Below are positions 17,874-28,218 of a stretch of DNA of 64,000 nt, one piece after another. The stretch lies in the NCBI GenBank assembly GCA_027068485.1, contig JAMOSB010000007.1:110461-174460 (forward strand), in the 5' to 3' direction. Below the pieces are notes generated by a model. The model did no database searches. It was not told the DNA's origin and was given only the letters and a program-made list of their open reading frames with translations. The DNA is from Sulfurovum sp. (GTDB taxonomy: Bacteria; Campylobacterota; Campylobacteria; Campylobacterales; Sulfurovaceae). The position numbers and the translations under genes were made by a program. Positions within the stretch are counted from its first letter, which is position 1; each line of letters begins with the position of its first letter.

Positions 17874-19811
17874 ATGCCCAAAAAACTACTTTTACTCTTA
17901 CTTTTTATTCTTATTAATAGTATGGTTTATATCATCACGACGATCAACAAAAAGGGGAAACAAGCCATTGTCCTAGAGGATAATCTCAATATTGTACGCA
18001 CCCACTATAAGATCCTCCTAGAGACACAAAAACGCACCGCACGAGCCGTCTACCAATCGACCACTTCTATCCCTGAGGTGCTAGAGATACTCCAAGTAGC
18101 AGGTGATGCCTCTGTGGAGCAAAAAGCGATACTTAGAGCCAAGATGCACAATCTCCTCCACAAAAAGTATGAGATTATCAAGCAGAATGGGGTGTTGCAG
18201 TACCACTTTGTCCTCCCTAATAATGAGTCTTTCTATCGTGCCCATAAGCCTGAGAAGTTTGGGGATGACCTCACGAGTATCCGACTAGACTTTAAGTATA
18301 CCAATAAGACCCATAAGCCTATTGATGGCTTTAGCCAAGGGAGAACGGCTCATGGGTTTAGAAATATCTTCCCTATCTTTAGTGCCAAAAAGGAGTATCT
18401 TGGGGCGATGGAGGTCTCCTTTTCGAGTGAGAACTTCCAGTGGTACCTCAATCACCTAAGCAATATCCATTCACACTTCTTGGTCAAGAAGACGGTCTTC
18501 AATGCAAAAGCGTGGGATCGAGAGGATCTAGTCCTCAAGTATACGCAAAGTTCAGAGTCTGATGCCTATATGCTTGCCCTAGGAGATCTCCACGATAGAG
18601 AGAAGTGTATCATCGAAAATAGGAAAAAACTCCAACCCATTCGTGAAGAGATCGATACCAAAATCGCGTTGGGAGACTCCTTTGCGAGCTTTGTCAGGCA
18701 CCAAGACCATGTTGATGTGATCTCCTTTTTGGCGATCAAAGATATCAATGGGCGTGTCACGGCGTGGATCGTCTCCTATGAGAACTCCAAGATCATCGAA
18801 GCGACCTTTAGAAATACCTTGGTGATACGGATTGTGACTCTGCTGATCTCCTTGATGGTGATCTACTTCCTCCTCAATCAGATTCGAGTGAGCGAGGAGA
18901 TAGAGAAGAAAAATAGTGATATTAAAAAGAAGCGTAATCTACTCAATGATATCCTCAACTCTACCGATAATATCATGATGATTACCGATTTCAAAGATGT
19001 GAAGTTTGCCAATGATAAGTTTATGGAGCTACTCAATGTGGAGGATACGGTCACCTTCAACCGACTCCATAGAGGCTATATGCTAGATATCTTCTCTCCG
19101 ATGGAGGGGTGTCTGAATGTGGGACTCCTCCAAGAGGGTGAGCGATTTGTCTCTCTCATCTCACGCACCGCACCTGAGAATCGAGTCGTCTCTATCTTCG
19201 ATAAAAACTTTGAGTTACGGCTCTTTAAGATCAGTATCTCTAAGACCAAAGACAATGAAGACTACCTTGTAACCCTCTCTGAGATCACCCAGATGAAAGC
19301 CAGACAGATGCAGATCGAGAAGAAAGCCTATATCGATGGCTTGACACAGGTCTATAACCGCAATAAGTTTGATGAGATCTTCAAAGAGGAGATCAAAAAT
19401 ACCAAACGCTACCACACCCCGCTATCGATTGCGATTTTGGATATCGATAAGTTTAAGGAGTTTAATGATACCTATGGACACCTAATCGGAGATGAGGTAC
19501 TGATCCGTATGGCACAAACAGTCAACCACAATGTTCGTGAGACTGATCTCTTCGCACGCTGGGGGGGAGAGGAGTTTGTGGTGCTGTTCAAGAGTACCAC
19601 CGCACTCGTTGCCAAAGAGGTCTCCGAGAAGCTCAAAGCCAAGATCGAAGCCAACACCCACCCCCTAGCAGGCAAGATCACCGCAAGCTTTGGGGTGACA
19701 GAGTACCAAGAGGGGGATACGATGGAGAGTATCTTTGCACGCTGTGACAAAGCCCTCTACCTCGCCAAAGAGAATGGACGCAACAGAGTCGAGATCCTGC
19801 TAGAGTCGTAA
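17874..19811 (+). CDS. Membrane diguanylate cyclase with dCACHE_3-type sensor and PAS-like linker
   Basis: Synthesises cyclic di-GMP in response to a periplasmic cue. Order in the 645 residues: helix at about 4-23; periplasmic region to about 310 of the dCACHE_3 type (NNESFYRAHKPEKFGDDLT, GRTAHGFRNIFPIFS); second helix about 315-338; short coiled coil and PAS-like domain about 345-470; GGDEF domain to the end. The active motif GGEEF is at 564-568 and an RxxD inhibitory site (RETD, 555-558) sits at the canonical spacing, so it should be active and product-inhibited. It is a single-gene unit; TATAAT precedes it. Confidence 0.93.
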   Translation: MPKKLLLLLLFILINSMVYIITTINKKGKQAIVLEDNLNIVRTHYKILLETQKRTARAVYQSTTSIPEVLEILQVAGDASVEQKAILRAKMHNLLHKKYEIIKQNGVLQYHFVLPNNESFYRAHKPEKFGDDLTSIRLDFKYTNKTHKPIDGFSQGRTAHGFRNIFPIFSAKKEYLGAMEVSFSSENFQWYLNHLSNIHSHFLVKKTVFNAKAWDREDLVLKYTQSSESDAYMLALGDLHDREKCIIENRKKLQPIREEIDTKIALGDSFASFVRHQDHVDVISFLAIKDINGRVTAWIVSYENSKIIEATFRNTLVIRIVTLLISLMVIYFLLNQIRVSEEIEKKNSDIKKKRNLLNDILNSTDNIMMITDFKDVKFANDKFMELLNVEDTVTFNRLHRGYMLDIFSPMEGCLNVGLLQEGERFVSLISRTAPENRVVSIFDKNFELRLFKISISKTKDNEDYLVTLSEITQMKARQMQIEKKAYIDGLTQVYNRNKFDEIFKEEIKNTKRYHTPLSIAILDIDKFKEFNDTYGHLIGDEVLIRMAQTVNHNVRETDLFARWGGEEFVVLFKSTTALVAKEVSEKLKAKIEANTHPLAGKITASFGVTEYQEGDTMESIFARCDKALYLAKENGRNRVEILLES

Positions 19812-19897
19812 GTGTAGCCAACTCCCCCGCCCTACATGCGTCCAACTCTTATCTCTTTTAGGTATGATTCCTTACTTTTAATATATAGGATAGATAG

Positions 19898-20452
19898 ATG
19901 GATTTTTCTTCTTTGGAGACTTGGGGATATTTTGCGGTGGCGTTTTTCTCGTTTGGTGGATCGCTTTTTATTGTAGCAGCAGCGGGGGTCTTCTCCTTTA
20001 TGGGGCATATGGATCTGATGACCGCACTCCTTGTGGCGATCCTCTTTAACTTCTTGGGAGACAACTTCCTCTTCTATCTTGGGAAGTACCAAAAGAGGGA
20101 GATCGCTCCCTACTTTGCCAAGCACAAACGCAAAATCGCTCTTGCGACACTCATCATGCGAAAGTACGGGGTGTTGGCGATCTTTATCCAGAAGTTTCTC
20201 TACGGCATAAAGACCCTTGTCCCCCTCTCTATGGCACTTGCCAAGTATGACTTTAAGCGGTTTGTCTTTTTTAATATCTTTGCGTCGATCCTCTTTGTCG
20301 TCACTATCGGAGGAGCTGCCTACTACTCTAGTGAGCCTATCATCGCGATGTTTGGCTATATCAAGACCAATCCTTGGGTCGCCCCGTTGGTGCTGTTTGG
20401 TATCGTGGGTGTGGTGTGGTTGGGGATGGAGAAGATGACAAAGCGACGATAG
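19898..20452 (+). CDS. DedA-family membrane protein
   Basis: A 184-residue polytopic protein of the DedA/SNARE-associated family, implicated in undecaprenyl phosphate or phospholipid flipping. Conserved features: acidic and glycine-rich NFLGDNFLFYLGKY in the first half, then FIQKFLYGIKTLVPLSMALAKYDFKRF with the family arginine region replaced here by FLYGIKT, and a C-terminal helix. It is followed by a clear rho-independent terminator. Confidence 0.85.
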   Translation: MDFSSLETWGYFAVAFFSFGGSLFIVAAAGVFSFMGHMDLMTALLVAILFNFLGDNFLFYLGKYQKREIAPYFAKHKRKIALATLIMRKYGVLAIFIQKFLYGIKTLVPLSMALAKYDFKRFVFFNIFASILFVVTIGGAAYYSSEPIIAMFGYIKTNPWVAPLVLFGIVGVVWLGMEKMTKRR

Positions 20453-20752
20453 ATAGCTACTGCGTACTCTAGCGACTCAAGCTATACTCCCTTGAGTTGC
20501 TCCCCTTTTTTTTACTTCCCCCTCTACAAACTCTTGTCGTTTGCTTCACGCTCCTCATCTCCCCACCGATAGGTAGGGATACACCCACTCTTACGAGGTT
20601 TGAGAGTGGGGTGTGTGTAGTTGGAGAGAGGTATAAAAAGCGTAACAATACGATATGATAGAGCTTTTTACACCTTTTCCAAAAAAAGTTCGCAAATCGT
20701 TTGGAGGCGTTTGGTTTAGAGGTTTGAGTGAGCTATAGAGCTCTTTTGCCCT
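20453..20752. other. 300-base intergenic region between DedA and the aminotransferase
   Basis: Besides the terminator at its left end, it contains an imperfect inverted repeat at 20581-20614 (ACACCCACTCT facing AGAGTGGGGTGT) without a T tract. No reading frame in it looks coding. The two flanking genes converge. Confidence 0.5.
20471..20513 (+). terminator. Rho-independent terminator after the DedA gene
   Basis: An 11-base-pair stem (AGCGACTCAAG with CTTGAGTTGCT, one G-U pair), a 9-base loop, then CCCC and eight T residues. It starts 19 bases after the DedA stop codon. Confidence 0.85.
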
Positions 20753-21934
20753 TTACATCACGATGATGCCACGCAGTCCTTTGACATACTTGTCGAGTCG
20801 TCTAAGACCCTCTTTGATAGTGGTCATATCGGTCGCAAAGGAGAAGCGGAAGTAGCCCTCTAGTCCGAAGCCTATACCTGGTACGACGGCTACGCCATGC
20901 TCTTGGAGGAGTCCTTTACAAAACTCGATTGAGTCGTTGCTGACATCTTTGATATTGACAAAGAGGTAGAAGGCTCCTTGAGGTTTGAGGACAGAGACCC
21001 CATCGATACTCTCAAAGAGTTTGATCGTCTCCTCCATACGGCTCTTAAACGCCTTTCGCATCGTCTCAATCTCCTCATCGACCTCACCATTGAGTGCGGG
21101 GATTGCGGCTTTTTGGGTGATGGAGTTGATGTTGGAGGTGCTTTGGCTCTGGAGTTTGTTCATCACAGAGATAAGCTCTTTGTTGGCAGAGGCGAGGTAG
21201 CCGATACGCCACCCTGTCATCGCTACAGATTTGCTCAATCCATTGATGGTGACGGTGCGTTGGAACATATCTTCTGAGATACTTGCCGTCGCGGTAAAGT
21301 CGACACCATAGACGAGCTTCTCATACATCTCATCACTCGCTACGACGATATCTGTCCCTTTGAGTACCTCTGCGAGTGCGAGAAGCTCCTCTTTGGAGTA
21401 GACCGCTCCTGAGGGGTTGGAGGGGGTGGTGAGGATGAGGAGCTTGGTTTTGGGTGTGATCGCCTCTTTGAGCTGTTTTGGGGTGATCTTGAAGTGTGCC
21501 ATATCATCGGTCTCGATAAAGACAGGCACCCCTGAGGCGTACTTGACTAGCTCAGGGTAGGTGACCCAGTAGGGTGCAGGGATGATCACCTCGTCACCTT
21601 CATTGATGAGGGCTTGGAAGAGGTTGAAGAGGGAGTGCTTGGCACCATTGCTGACGATGATATCCTCTGGTGCATAGGTGAGGTTGTTGTCTCGTTTGAG
21701 TTTCTCTGCGATGGCTTGGCGAAGCTCTAGGATACCAGGGACAGCGGTGTATTGGGTGAAGCCCTCATTGATCGCTTTGATCGCCTCTTCTTTGATGCGT
21801 TTAGGGGTGCCAAAGTCTGGCTCCCCTGCGGAGAAAGAGAGGACATCTTTGCCAGAGGCTCTAAGATCTTGAGCGAGTGTTGTAATCGCGATAGTGAGTG
21901 ATGGTGATAGTGTCTGTATACGATCAGATAACAT
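20753..21934 (-). CDS. aspB: Class I aspartate aminotransferase
   Basis: Transfers the amino group between aspartate and 2-oxoglutarate in the cytoplasm. The 393-residue protein is a full-length class I (type Ib) enzyme: SFSAGEPDFGTP at the N-terminus, SNGAKHSLFN, TTPSNPSGAVYS, and the PLP lysine in SKSVAMTGWRIGYL. AAAGGG lies before the ATG and TATAAT upstream. It is followed in reading order by no gene on the same strand for over 900 bases. Prephenate or other amino acceptors cannot be excluded from sequence. Confidence 0.92.
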   Translation of the reverse strand: MLSDRIQTLSPSLTIAITTLAQDLRASGKDVLSFSAGEPDFGTPKRIKEEAIKAINEGFTQYTAVPGILELRQAIAEKLKRDNNLTYAPEDIIVSNGAKHSLFNLFQALINEGDEVIIPAPYWVTYPELVKYASGVPVFIETDDMAHFKITPKQLKEAITPKTKLLILTTPSNPSGAVYSKEELLALAEVLKGTDIVVASDEMYEKLVYGVDFTATASISEDMFQRTVTINGLSKSVAMTGWRIGYLASANKELISVMNKLQSQSTSNINSITQKAAIPALNGEVDEEIETMRKAFKSRMEETIKLFESIDGVSVLKPQGAFYLFVNIKDVSNDSIEFCKGLLQEHGVAVVPGIGFGLEGYFRFSFATDMTTIKEGLRRLDKYVKGLRGIIVM

Positions 21935-22014
21935 TAAATACCCTTTTGATTATAAAATGAAATATTATAGCCAAAAAGGGTTGGGTAGTAAATTAATCAT
22001 GCTCACAAAAAGGA

Positions 22015-22716
22015 TCAATCCATCGAGTGGATAAAGTTGTCATAGATCTCTTCAAGATTGTGATCTTTTTGCTTGATGTTCTCTTGCTTGTTTTGAGGGA
22101 GTGCGGACTCTAGCACCTCGATGCGTTTGATGAGATAGGCGAAGATCTCTTTGTTGACATCGGGGATTTTGTTGTGGCTTAGTGGGGTCTTGTCAAAGCC
22201 CCGTTTGAGGACGCGTGCGGGTATCCCCACAGCAGTGGAGTCGGGGGGGACATCTTTGACCACGACAGAGTTGGCTCCCACTTTGGAGTTGGCTCCGATG
22301 GTGATGTTGCCTAGCACCTTGGAGCCTGCTCCGATGACGACATTGTTCTCTAGGGTGGGGTGTCGCTTGCCGTGTGAGAGGCTCACGCCCCCTAGGGTGA
22401 CCTGCTGGTAGATAAGGACATCATCTCCGATGATCGTCGTCTCACCGATGACCACTCCCACCCCATGATCGATAAAGACTCTCCGTCCTATCGTCGCAGC
22501 GGGGTGGATATCGATCGTGGTCAAAAAAAGTCCCAATCCTGAGATGAAGCGAGGCAGAAATCGTAAGCCTCGTTGGTAGAGTGAGTGGGCGATACGGTGG
22601 AAGAAGAGAGCCCACAATCCAGGGTAGGAGAAGAAGAGTTCTGCACTAGAGTGGAGGGCAGGGTCGTTGCGTTTGACATTGGCAAAATCCTCCCGAATAA
22701 GGCTAAAAAATTTCAC
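22015..22716 (-). CDS. cysE: Serine O-acetyltransferase
   Basis: Makes O-acetylserine for cysteine synthesis. The 233-residue protein has an N-terminal alpha-helical part and a left-handed beta-helix of hexapeptide repeats ([56 protein letters not shown]). The catalytic His-Asp region [11 protein letters not shown] and the HGKRHPTL loop are intact. It follows speA by 26 bases, so it is probably cotranscribed. The C-terminal tail about 190-233 is charged and less conserved. Confidence 0.95.
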   Translation of the reverse strand: MKFFSLIREDFANVKRNDPALHSSAELFFSYPGLWALFFHRIAHSLYQRGLRFLPRFISGLGLFLTTIDIHPAATIGRRVFIDHGVGVVIGETTIIGDDVLIYQQVTLGGVSLSHGKRHPTLENNVVIGAGSKVLGNITIGANSKVGANSVVVKDVPPDSTAVGIPARVLKRGFDKTPLSHNKIPDVNKEIFAYLIKRIEVLESALPQNKQENIKQKDHNLEEIYDNFIHSMD

Positions 22717-22742
22717 GGATAAAGGCTCCTTGGTTGGTAGGG

Positions 22743-24605
22743 TTATTCACTGCTCTGGGCTTGAATGGTCTTAAGATAGCTATTTTCACTTAAATAGAGA
22801 TAAAGCTTCCCTAAAATATCCTGCTTCTCCTCGGCTAAGAGGTGTGGAGCCTGCTCGATAGACTGCTTGAGTGACTTGTCGATGAGGGCGGTGTCGTAGT
22901 CGAGATCATCGAGGACATCCATGAGGTTTTGGGCTTCGATAATCTCCTCGATATGGTACGCCCCCGCCTCATCAAACCGCACCACACACTCCGTGGGGTG
23001 GGTGAAGAGGTTGTGTTTCATTCCTAGTACCTCTTGGTAGGCACCCGTGAGAAAAAACGCCAAGAAGTACTCCTCTTGGGTCACATCGATGTCGTGGAGG
23101 TAGAGGGGGAGATCCTGCCGAAAGGGTATCTCTCCATCACTATCACAGGAGATATCCCAGAGGGTAGCGGGGTTGGTGGGTTTGGTGTCGAGCTTCTCTA
23201 GGGGCATGACGGGAAACTGCTGTGTAAGCCCCCAGAAGTCGGGCAGTGACTGAAATGCGGAGAAGTTGAGAAGGTACTTCTCTTGGATACGCGCTTGGAG
23301 CTGTCGAAGCTCATCGCTAGGGGTATCTTGGAGTAGAAGAATCGCCTTTTTGATGATGAGGTTGACCAGTATCTCGGTGTTGGAGCGATCTTCAAGGTCG
23401 ATATAGCCTAGGTCAAAGAGGGTCAGCAGGCTCTCCATATGGTCGAGGGCATCGTGGAGGTACTCCTTGGCATTGTCGGGGGTGAGGGTGCTAAAGAGGT
23501 CATGAAGCTCTTGGATGAGTGGGGGGTTGATGGCTTTGAGGCGTAGCCCCCTCTCATGGTACTCTTGGGAGAATAGCTCCAAGACGGGAGCAATGAGGAC
23601 GGAGTGGTTGGCCGCGATATACCGCCCCGACTCGGTGAAGATATCAGGCTCTGCGACATTTTTGCTCTTGGCGATCTCCTGCATGAGGTAGATGACATCA
23701 TTGGCAAACTCCTTGAGAGAGTAGTTGCGTTCGCGTGTGGTGTCATGTTGGCTATACTCCACGGCAAGTCCTCCACCGATATTGATCGCACCCAAGTCCG
23801 TAGCCCCGCGTTTTTTGAGTTCGGCGTAGATATTGCCCGCCTCTCTGAGGGCTTTTTTGAGGGGGCTGATATCGCCCATTTGAGAGCCGATATGGAAGTG
23901 TATCATCCAGAGGTGGTCGAGTAGTTGGGCTTTTTTGAGTAGCTCATAGGCTTCGAGTAGCTCTGTGGAGGTGAGTCCAAACTTGGAGCTATACCCCCCA
24001 CTCTTTGCCCACATCCCGACCCCTGAGCTGTGGAGACGGATACGCAGTCCAATCTTGGGGCAGATGGGGTGTGGGTGGTGTTGGTTGAACTCTTGGTTGA
24101 CACTGATAATCGTCTCTAGCTCTCCAAGCCCCTCGATGGTGATAGTGATATTGTGTCCCATCTTGGCGGCGATGAAGCATAGTGCAATCATCTCTTTGTC
24201 TTTGAAGCCATTGACGGTGATGGGCGCACCAAGAGGGGTCTTGCTCATGGCGATAATCAGCTCCGCTTTGCTCCCCGCCTCTAGCCCGTAGTGGTAGGGG
24301 GTGGAGACCTCCATGAGGGTATTGACAAAGTTGGGGAACTGGTTGACCTTGAGGGGGAAGACAGCGTGGAAGTTGCCTTGGTAGCCAAAGCTCTCTTTGG
24401 CTTGGCTAAACGCCTCAAAGAGCGTGGAGATCTGCTTGGCGATGAGGTGTGGGAAGCGGAGCAGTAGGGGACCCTTGTAGCCCTTTTGGCGTACACACTG
24501 AGTGATGGCAAGGAGAGAGGGGCTAGTGGCGTGGTTGATGCAGACACGCCCGTGTGTGATGGTGAAGTTCTCCTCCCCCCAGATATGTAACCCAAAATCT
24601 TTCAT
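22743..24605 (-). CDS. speA: Biosynthetic arginine decarboxylase
   Basis: Converts arginine to agmatine, entry to putrescine/spermidine. The 620-residue protein is a fold-type III PLP enzyme of the SpeA family: PLP lysine in [49 protein letters not shown], and the C-terminal [23 protein letters not shown] and GGGGGCGAG precede ATG. Together with the carboxynorspermidine-type dehydrogenase at 16.5 kb it indicates the alternative spermidine route typical for the group. Confidence 0.95.
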   Translation of the reverse strand: MKDFGLHIWGEENFTITHGRVCINHATSPSLLAITQCVRQKGYKGPLLLRFPHLIAKQISTLFEAFSQAKESFGYQGNFHAVFPLKVNQFPNFVNTLMEVSTPYHYGLEAGSKAELIIAMSKTPLGAPITVNGFKDKEMIALCFIAAKMGHNITITIEGLGELETIISVNQEFNQHHPHPICPKIGLRIRLHSSGVGMWAKSGGYSSKFGLTSTELLEAYELLKKAQLLDHLWMIHFHIGSQMGDISPLKKALREAGNIYAELKKRGATDLGAINIGGGLAVEYSQHDTTRERNYSLKEFANDVIYLMQEIAKSKNVAEPDIFTESGRYIAANHSVLIAPVLELFSQEYHERGLRLKAINPPLIQELHDLFSTLTPDNAKEYLHDALDHMESLLTLFDLGYIDLEDRSNTEILVNLIIKKAILLLQDTPSDELRQLQARIQEKYLLNFSAFQSLPDFWGLTQQFPVMPLEKLDTKPTNPATLWDISCDSDGEIPFRQDLPLYLHDIDVTQEEYFLAFFLTGAYQEVLGMKHNLFTHPTECVVRFDEAGAYHIEEIIEAQNLMDVLDDLDYDTALIDKSLKQSIEQAPHLLAEEKQDILGKLYLYLSENSYLKTIQAQSSE

Positions 24606-24660
24606 ACTCGCCCCCTGCGTTAAATTGAAAAATTATACCAAAACTTAATCTATTCTTACC

Positions 24661-24666
24661 TATAAT
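24661..24666 (+). promoter_or_regulatory. -10 box immediately before the STAS-MlaE gene
   Basis: TATAAT ends 6 bases before ATG 24673, so transcription should begin at or next to the A of the start codon. No good -35 is seen. This predicts a leaderless mRNA, unless translation starts at a downstream TTG such as 24688. Confidence 0.5.
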
Positions 24667-24672
24667 GAGGCT

Positions 24673-25779
24673 ATGAAGTGTATATTTTTGACCTATACCA
24701 TAACCAATGATCGACTTGCTTTGCACTCACAAGGGGAGTGGAGACTCCACACCGTGCGTCAAGTCGCCCAAGAGTTGGAGCATCTACCCCGTGCCTCTGA
24801 TATCACTTGGGACTTCTCTGGGTTAGAGGGGTTTGATAGTGCAGGGGTGTTGCTCTTTATCGATACGCTCAAGAGGCTTGAGGAGGGGGCTACGGTGCAT
24901 ATCGTCGGCTACACCCCTCAGCAAGAGGCGATGTATCAGCTTCTTCATCAGACGGATACCACCTCACCCATCGAACCGCCCCGTGAGGGGGTGGTGATGC
25001 GTATGGGAGTGGAGGGGGTGGCACTCTATCAGCTCTGGCGGGACTTCTTTACCTTTTTGGGTCATCTGGTGATGGCGTGGGTACAGACGCTACGACACCC
25101 GCGTAACTTTCGCTTTAAGGAGATCGTCTACCATATCCACCGCTCAGGACTCAATGCGTTGTTGATTACGGGGTTGAGTGCGTTTTTGGTGGGGTTGGTG
25201 ATCGCCTATCAGAGTGGGGTACAGCTAGAGAAGTTTGGGGCGGATCTCTTTATCGTTGATACGGTGGGGATCTCGATCACACGGGAACTCGCTCCGATGA
25301 TCACCGCGATCGTGATTGCGGGGCGGAGTGGCTCTGCCTATACCGCAGAGATCGGAGCGATGAAGATCACCGAGGAGATCGCTGCGATGCGTACGATGGG
25401 GTTTGACCCCTACTACTTTTTGGTGATTCCACGGATTGTGGCGTTGATGGTGGCGTTGCCGTTGTTGATTTTTTTTGCAGATATGATGGGGATTGTCGGG
25501 GGGATGGTCGCCTCCAAGCTCCAGCTTGGTATCTCGATGGGGCAGTTTGTTGATCGTCTCAGTGAGGTCTTGGAGGTGAAGCACTATCTACTTGGGATGA
25601 TTAAAGGACCTGTTTTTGCGTTTTTGATCGCGATGATTGGGTGTTTTCGGGGGCTTCAGGTGGCACACAACACTGAGAGCATCGGACTCCATACCACCGC
25701 CAGTGTGGTCAATGGTATCTTTCTTGTTATCGCCTTTGATGCCCTCTTCTCTGTCCTCTATACGGAGTTGGGATTATGA
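24673..25779 (+). CDS. mlaE: MlaE-type lipid ABC transporter permease with N-terminal STAS domain
   Basis: Permease of an MCE-type phospholipid transporter in the inner membrane. Residues about 1-95 form a STAS-like domain (DITWDFSGLEGFDSAGVLLFIDTL), the role taken by separate MlaB in enterobacteria. The rest is MlaE: GLSAFLVGLVIAYQSGVQL, ELAPMITAIVIAGRSGSAYTAEIG, and MRTMGFDPYYFLV. 368 residues. It overlaps mlaF by ATGA. A -10 box lies only 6 bases before ATG. STAS fusions are known in this transporter family. Confidence 0.92.
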   Translation: MKCIFLTYTITNDRLALHSQGEWRLHTVRQVAQELEHLPRASDITWDFSGLEGFDSAGVLLFIDTLKRLEEGATVHIVGYTPQQEAMYQLLHQTDTTSPIEPPREGVVMRMGVEGVALYQLWRDFFTFLGHLVMAWVQTLRHPRNFRFKEIVYHIHRSGLNALLITGLSAFLVGLVIAYQSGVQLEKFGADLFIVDTVGISITRELAPMITAIVIAGRSGSAYTAEIGAMKITEEIAAMRTMGFDPYYFLVIPRIVALMVALPLLIFFADMMGIVGGMVASKLQLGISMGQFVDRLSEVLEVKHYLLGMIKGPVFAFLIAMIGCFRGLQVAHNTESIGLHTTASVVNGIFLVIAFDALFSVLYTELGL

Positions 25780-26537
25780 TACGCGTTGAGGGGGTGGTGA
25801 CACGGTTTGGGAGTCGGGTGATCCACGATGGGGTGAGTCTACATATCAAACGCGGGGAGATCTATGGCATACTAGGGGAGAGTGGTTCGGGTAAGTCGGT
25901 ACTGATGAAGGAGATGATTATGCTCCTTGCGCCAACTGCGGGGCGTATCGCTATTTTGGGGACACCCCTTGAGACGATTGGGGTGACAGAGGCACAGGCG
26001 TTGCGTCGGAAGTGGGGGGTGTTGTTTCAGTTTGGGGCGTTGTTTTCGTCGTTGACCATCGCCCAAAATATCGAAGTCCAACTCAAGGAGTACACCAACC
26101 TCACCCGCAAGATGCGTCAAGCCCTTGTCCACTCCAAGCTCACAATGGTGGGGTTAGATGCCTCAGTGGGACTCCTCTACCCCTCTCAGTTGAGTGGGGG
26201 GATGGTCAAGCGGGCAGCCCTTGCTCGGGCGTTGGCAATGGAGCCTGAGTTGCTCTTTTTGGATGAGCCGACCTCAGGACTCGACCCGATTGGTGCGCGT
26301 AACTTTGATGCGTTGATTGTGGAGTTGCGGGCGTTGTTGGGGGTGACGGTGGTGGTGATTACCCATGATCTCGACTCGGTCTTCACCATCGTCGATCGGA
26401 TGTCAGTCTTGGCAGATAAGCGGGTGGTAGCTGAGGGGAGTATCGATGAGATCTTGACCTCAACCCACCCCTTTGTAGAGGAGTTTTTCAAAAACGAATA
26501 TACGCAAAAGTATAGAGAGGAGCATCACCATGTATAG
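25776..26537 (+). CDS. mlaF: MlaF-type ABC transporter ATP-binding protein
   Basis: ATPase driving the MCE lipid transporter. The 253-residue protein has Walker A GESGSGKSV, signature LSGGMVKRAALARALAM, Walker B LLFLDEPTSGLDP and H-loop VITHDL. The LSGGM variant is typical of Mla-type ATPases. It overlaps mlaE by 4 and mlaD by 8 bases. Confidence 0.95.
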   Translation: MIRVEGVVTRFGSRVIHDGVSLHIKRGEIYGILGESGSGKSVLMKEMIMLLAPTAGRIAILGTPLETIGVTEAQALRRKWGVLFQFGALFSSLTIAQNIEVQLKEYTNLTRKMRQALVHSKLTMVGLDASVGLLYPSQLSGGMVKRAALARALAMEPELLFLDEPTSGLDPIGARNFDALIVELRALLGVTVVVITHDLDSVFTIVDRMSVLADKRVVAEGSIDEILTSTHPFVEEFFKNEYTQKYREEHHHV

Positions 26538-27480
26538 TAAGATTAACTACACCGCTGTGGGGTTTTTTGTCATGATCTTTATGGTGGGTGTGGTGTGGTT
26601 TGGATTTTGGCTAGCGGGGTATGGACTCCAGCAGGAGTATGACTACTACCGTGTGGAGATGAATGAATCAATCTCAGGACTCTCCAAAGACTCTGTCGTG
26701 AAGCTCCACGGGGTCGATGTGGGGAGTGTGAGTGCGATAGGCATCAACCCGCACAATATCGAGACGGTGGAGTTGGTACTCGCCCTTGACCATGGTACGC
26801 CTATCCGAGAGGATATGGTGATCTTCACGGAGATGTATGGGGTCACAGGATTGAGCTACTTACAGATCGAAGGGGGAACCAACCGTGCCAAACCCCTACG
26901 AGCCAAAGCCCCCCACCAGCTCCCTACGATCCCTACTGCCCCCTCACTGATGTACAAAGTAGGGCATAAGTTTGAGCGACTCTCGGGGGATCTCTCTGCG
27001 GTCTTGGGGCAGGGGGGTAAGCTCTTTTCGACGAAGAACCTAGAGAATATCGAAAAGATACTGACCCATATCGAGAAGATTACAGGGGCGGGGCTAGAGG
27101 ATAGGCTAGAAGACTCCCTCGCACAGTTTGACCATACCTTCACAGAGCTAGAGGCGGTGATATCCGATATGAACCACTCCTTTCATCAGTCGGTTGAGAA
27201 GTTTGGGATGATGCAGGAGGATTTTGCTCAGATTAAGTCTGAGACCATCACGATGCTCAAGAAGGTGACCCAGACGAGTCGCAGCTTCAACCGTACGACT
27301 CTGGGGGTTGAGCGGACGCTTAAGCGAGGGGACTACAACCTACGACGGATTTTTGAGCCGATGTTGATCGAGATCGAGATACTAAGCCAACAACTTCACA
27401 CCCTCTCACGGGAGCTAGGGCAGAGTCCGAGTGACCTGCTGATGAAGTCACGCAGACGAAGAGGAGGACCAGGAGAATGA
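26530..27480 (+). CDS. mlaD: MCE-domain periplasmic lipid-binding protein MlaD
   Basis: Membrane-anchored substrate-binding subunit. The 316 residues start with a single helix (about 8-30), then an MCE domain (about 38-115: VKLHGVDVGSVSAIGI, VTGLSYLQIEGG), then a long helical coiled-coil tail ending in a basic RRRRGGPGE-like C-terminus. The tail is longer than in E. coli MlaD. It overlaps the next gene by ATGA. Confidence 0.92.
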   Translation: MYSKINYTAVGFFVMIFMVGVVWFGFWLAGYGLQQEYDYYRVEMNESISGLSKDSVVKLHGVDVGSVSAIGINPHNIETVELVLALDHGTPIREDMVIFTEMYGVTGLSYLQIEGGTNRAKPLRAKAPHQLPTIPTAPSLMYKVGHKFERLSGDLSAVLGQGGKLFSTKNLENIEKILTHIEKITGAGLEDRLEDSLAQFDHTFTELEAVISDMNHSFHQSVEKFGMMQEDFAQIKSETITMLKKVTQTSRSFNRTTLGVERTLKRGDYNLRRIFEPMLIEIEILSQQLHTLSRELGQSPSDLLMKSRRRRGGPGE

Positions 27481-28055
27481 GATCAATCGTCATCATAGCA
27501 GTGGTATGGTGGAGCATAGTGGGGTGTATAGAGTCCCCTCCAATGCACCACTACACCCTCATCACCCCGACCCCCAAGGTGATACCCCACCCCTCACACA
27601 CACACCAGAGCCTCAAGGTACTCTACCCACGAAGCCTCAAGAGCCAAGCGGGAGTTGCGATGCACTACCACTATAGTGGAGAGGAGTCGGGGGTCTATCT
27701 CCATAGTGCGTGGTCGAATGATATCGGTAAACTACTAGAGGGGAGTCTGATCGAGGCACTATCGCGTAGTGGGGTCTTTGGGGCAGTCGTCTCCTACCAC
27801 TCTACACTAGAGACCACCTATCGCCTAGAGAGTACCCTCTACGCCCTAGAGCATCGTATCCGAGGGGAAGCCTCCTATGCGATACTCTCTGTGGAGTGTC
27901 GCCTTATCGATGCGAGAGAGGGGGGGTTGGTCAAATCACGACGCTTTAGCTACCAAGTCCCTACCACCCAGACCAATGCCAAAGGGTATGCTGAGGCGAC
28001 CAATCACGCCTTGGCACGCTTTGTAGAGGAGCTATTAGCGTGGCTTATTGTGTAG
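27477..28055 (+). CDS. ABC-type transport auxiliary lipoprotein of the MCE system (PqiC-like)
   Basis: A 192-residue lipoprotein: signal sequence with lipobox SIVGC (Cys17), then a domain matching the auxiliary lipoprotein/PqiC family (HYTLITPTP at the start, LEGSLIEALSRSGVFGAVV and YRLESTLYALEH). It would sit on the outer membrane inner leaflet and complete the path for lipids from the MlaFED complex. Fourth gene of the coupled operon. Confidence 0.8.
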   Translation: MRSIVIIAVVWWSIVGCIESPPMHHYTLITPTPKVIPHPSHTHQSLKVLYPRSLKSQAGVAMHYHYSGEESGVYLHSAWSNDIGKLLEGSLIEALSRSGVFGAVVSYHSTLETTYRLESTLYALEHRIRGEASYAILSVECRLIDAREGGLVKSRRFSYQVPTTQTNAKGYAEATNHALARFVEELLAWLIV

Positions 28056-28218
28056 AAAATAAACACTTATAAGTTATTGTGAAGAGGAAGTTCAGTTTTT
28101 TTGTTTATTTTTAATTCTTTTAGTAAGTTTGTATGTTACTCTTGCTCTAGATTTGTATGACAGTTGTGTATGGATTGATAAAACTAACCGCCTATTGAGG
28201 TGTTGCAAAGGAGATAAA

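Noticed and set aside
20581..20614. Second terminator between DedA and the aminotransferase
   Set aside because: The stem has a bulge and no T tract follows on either strand.
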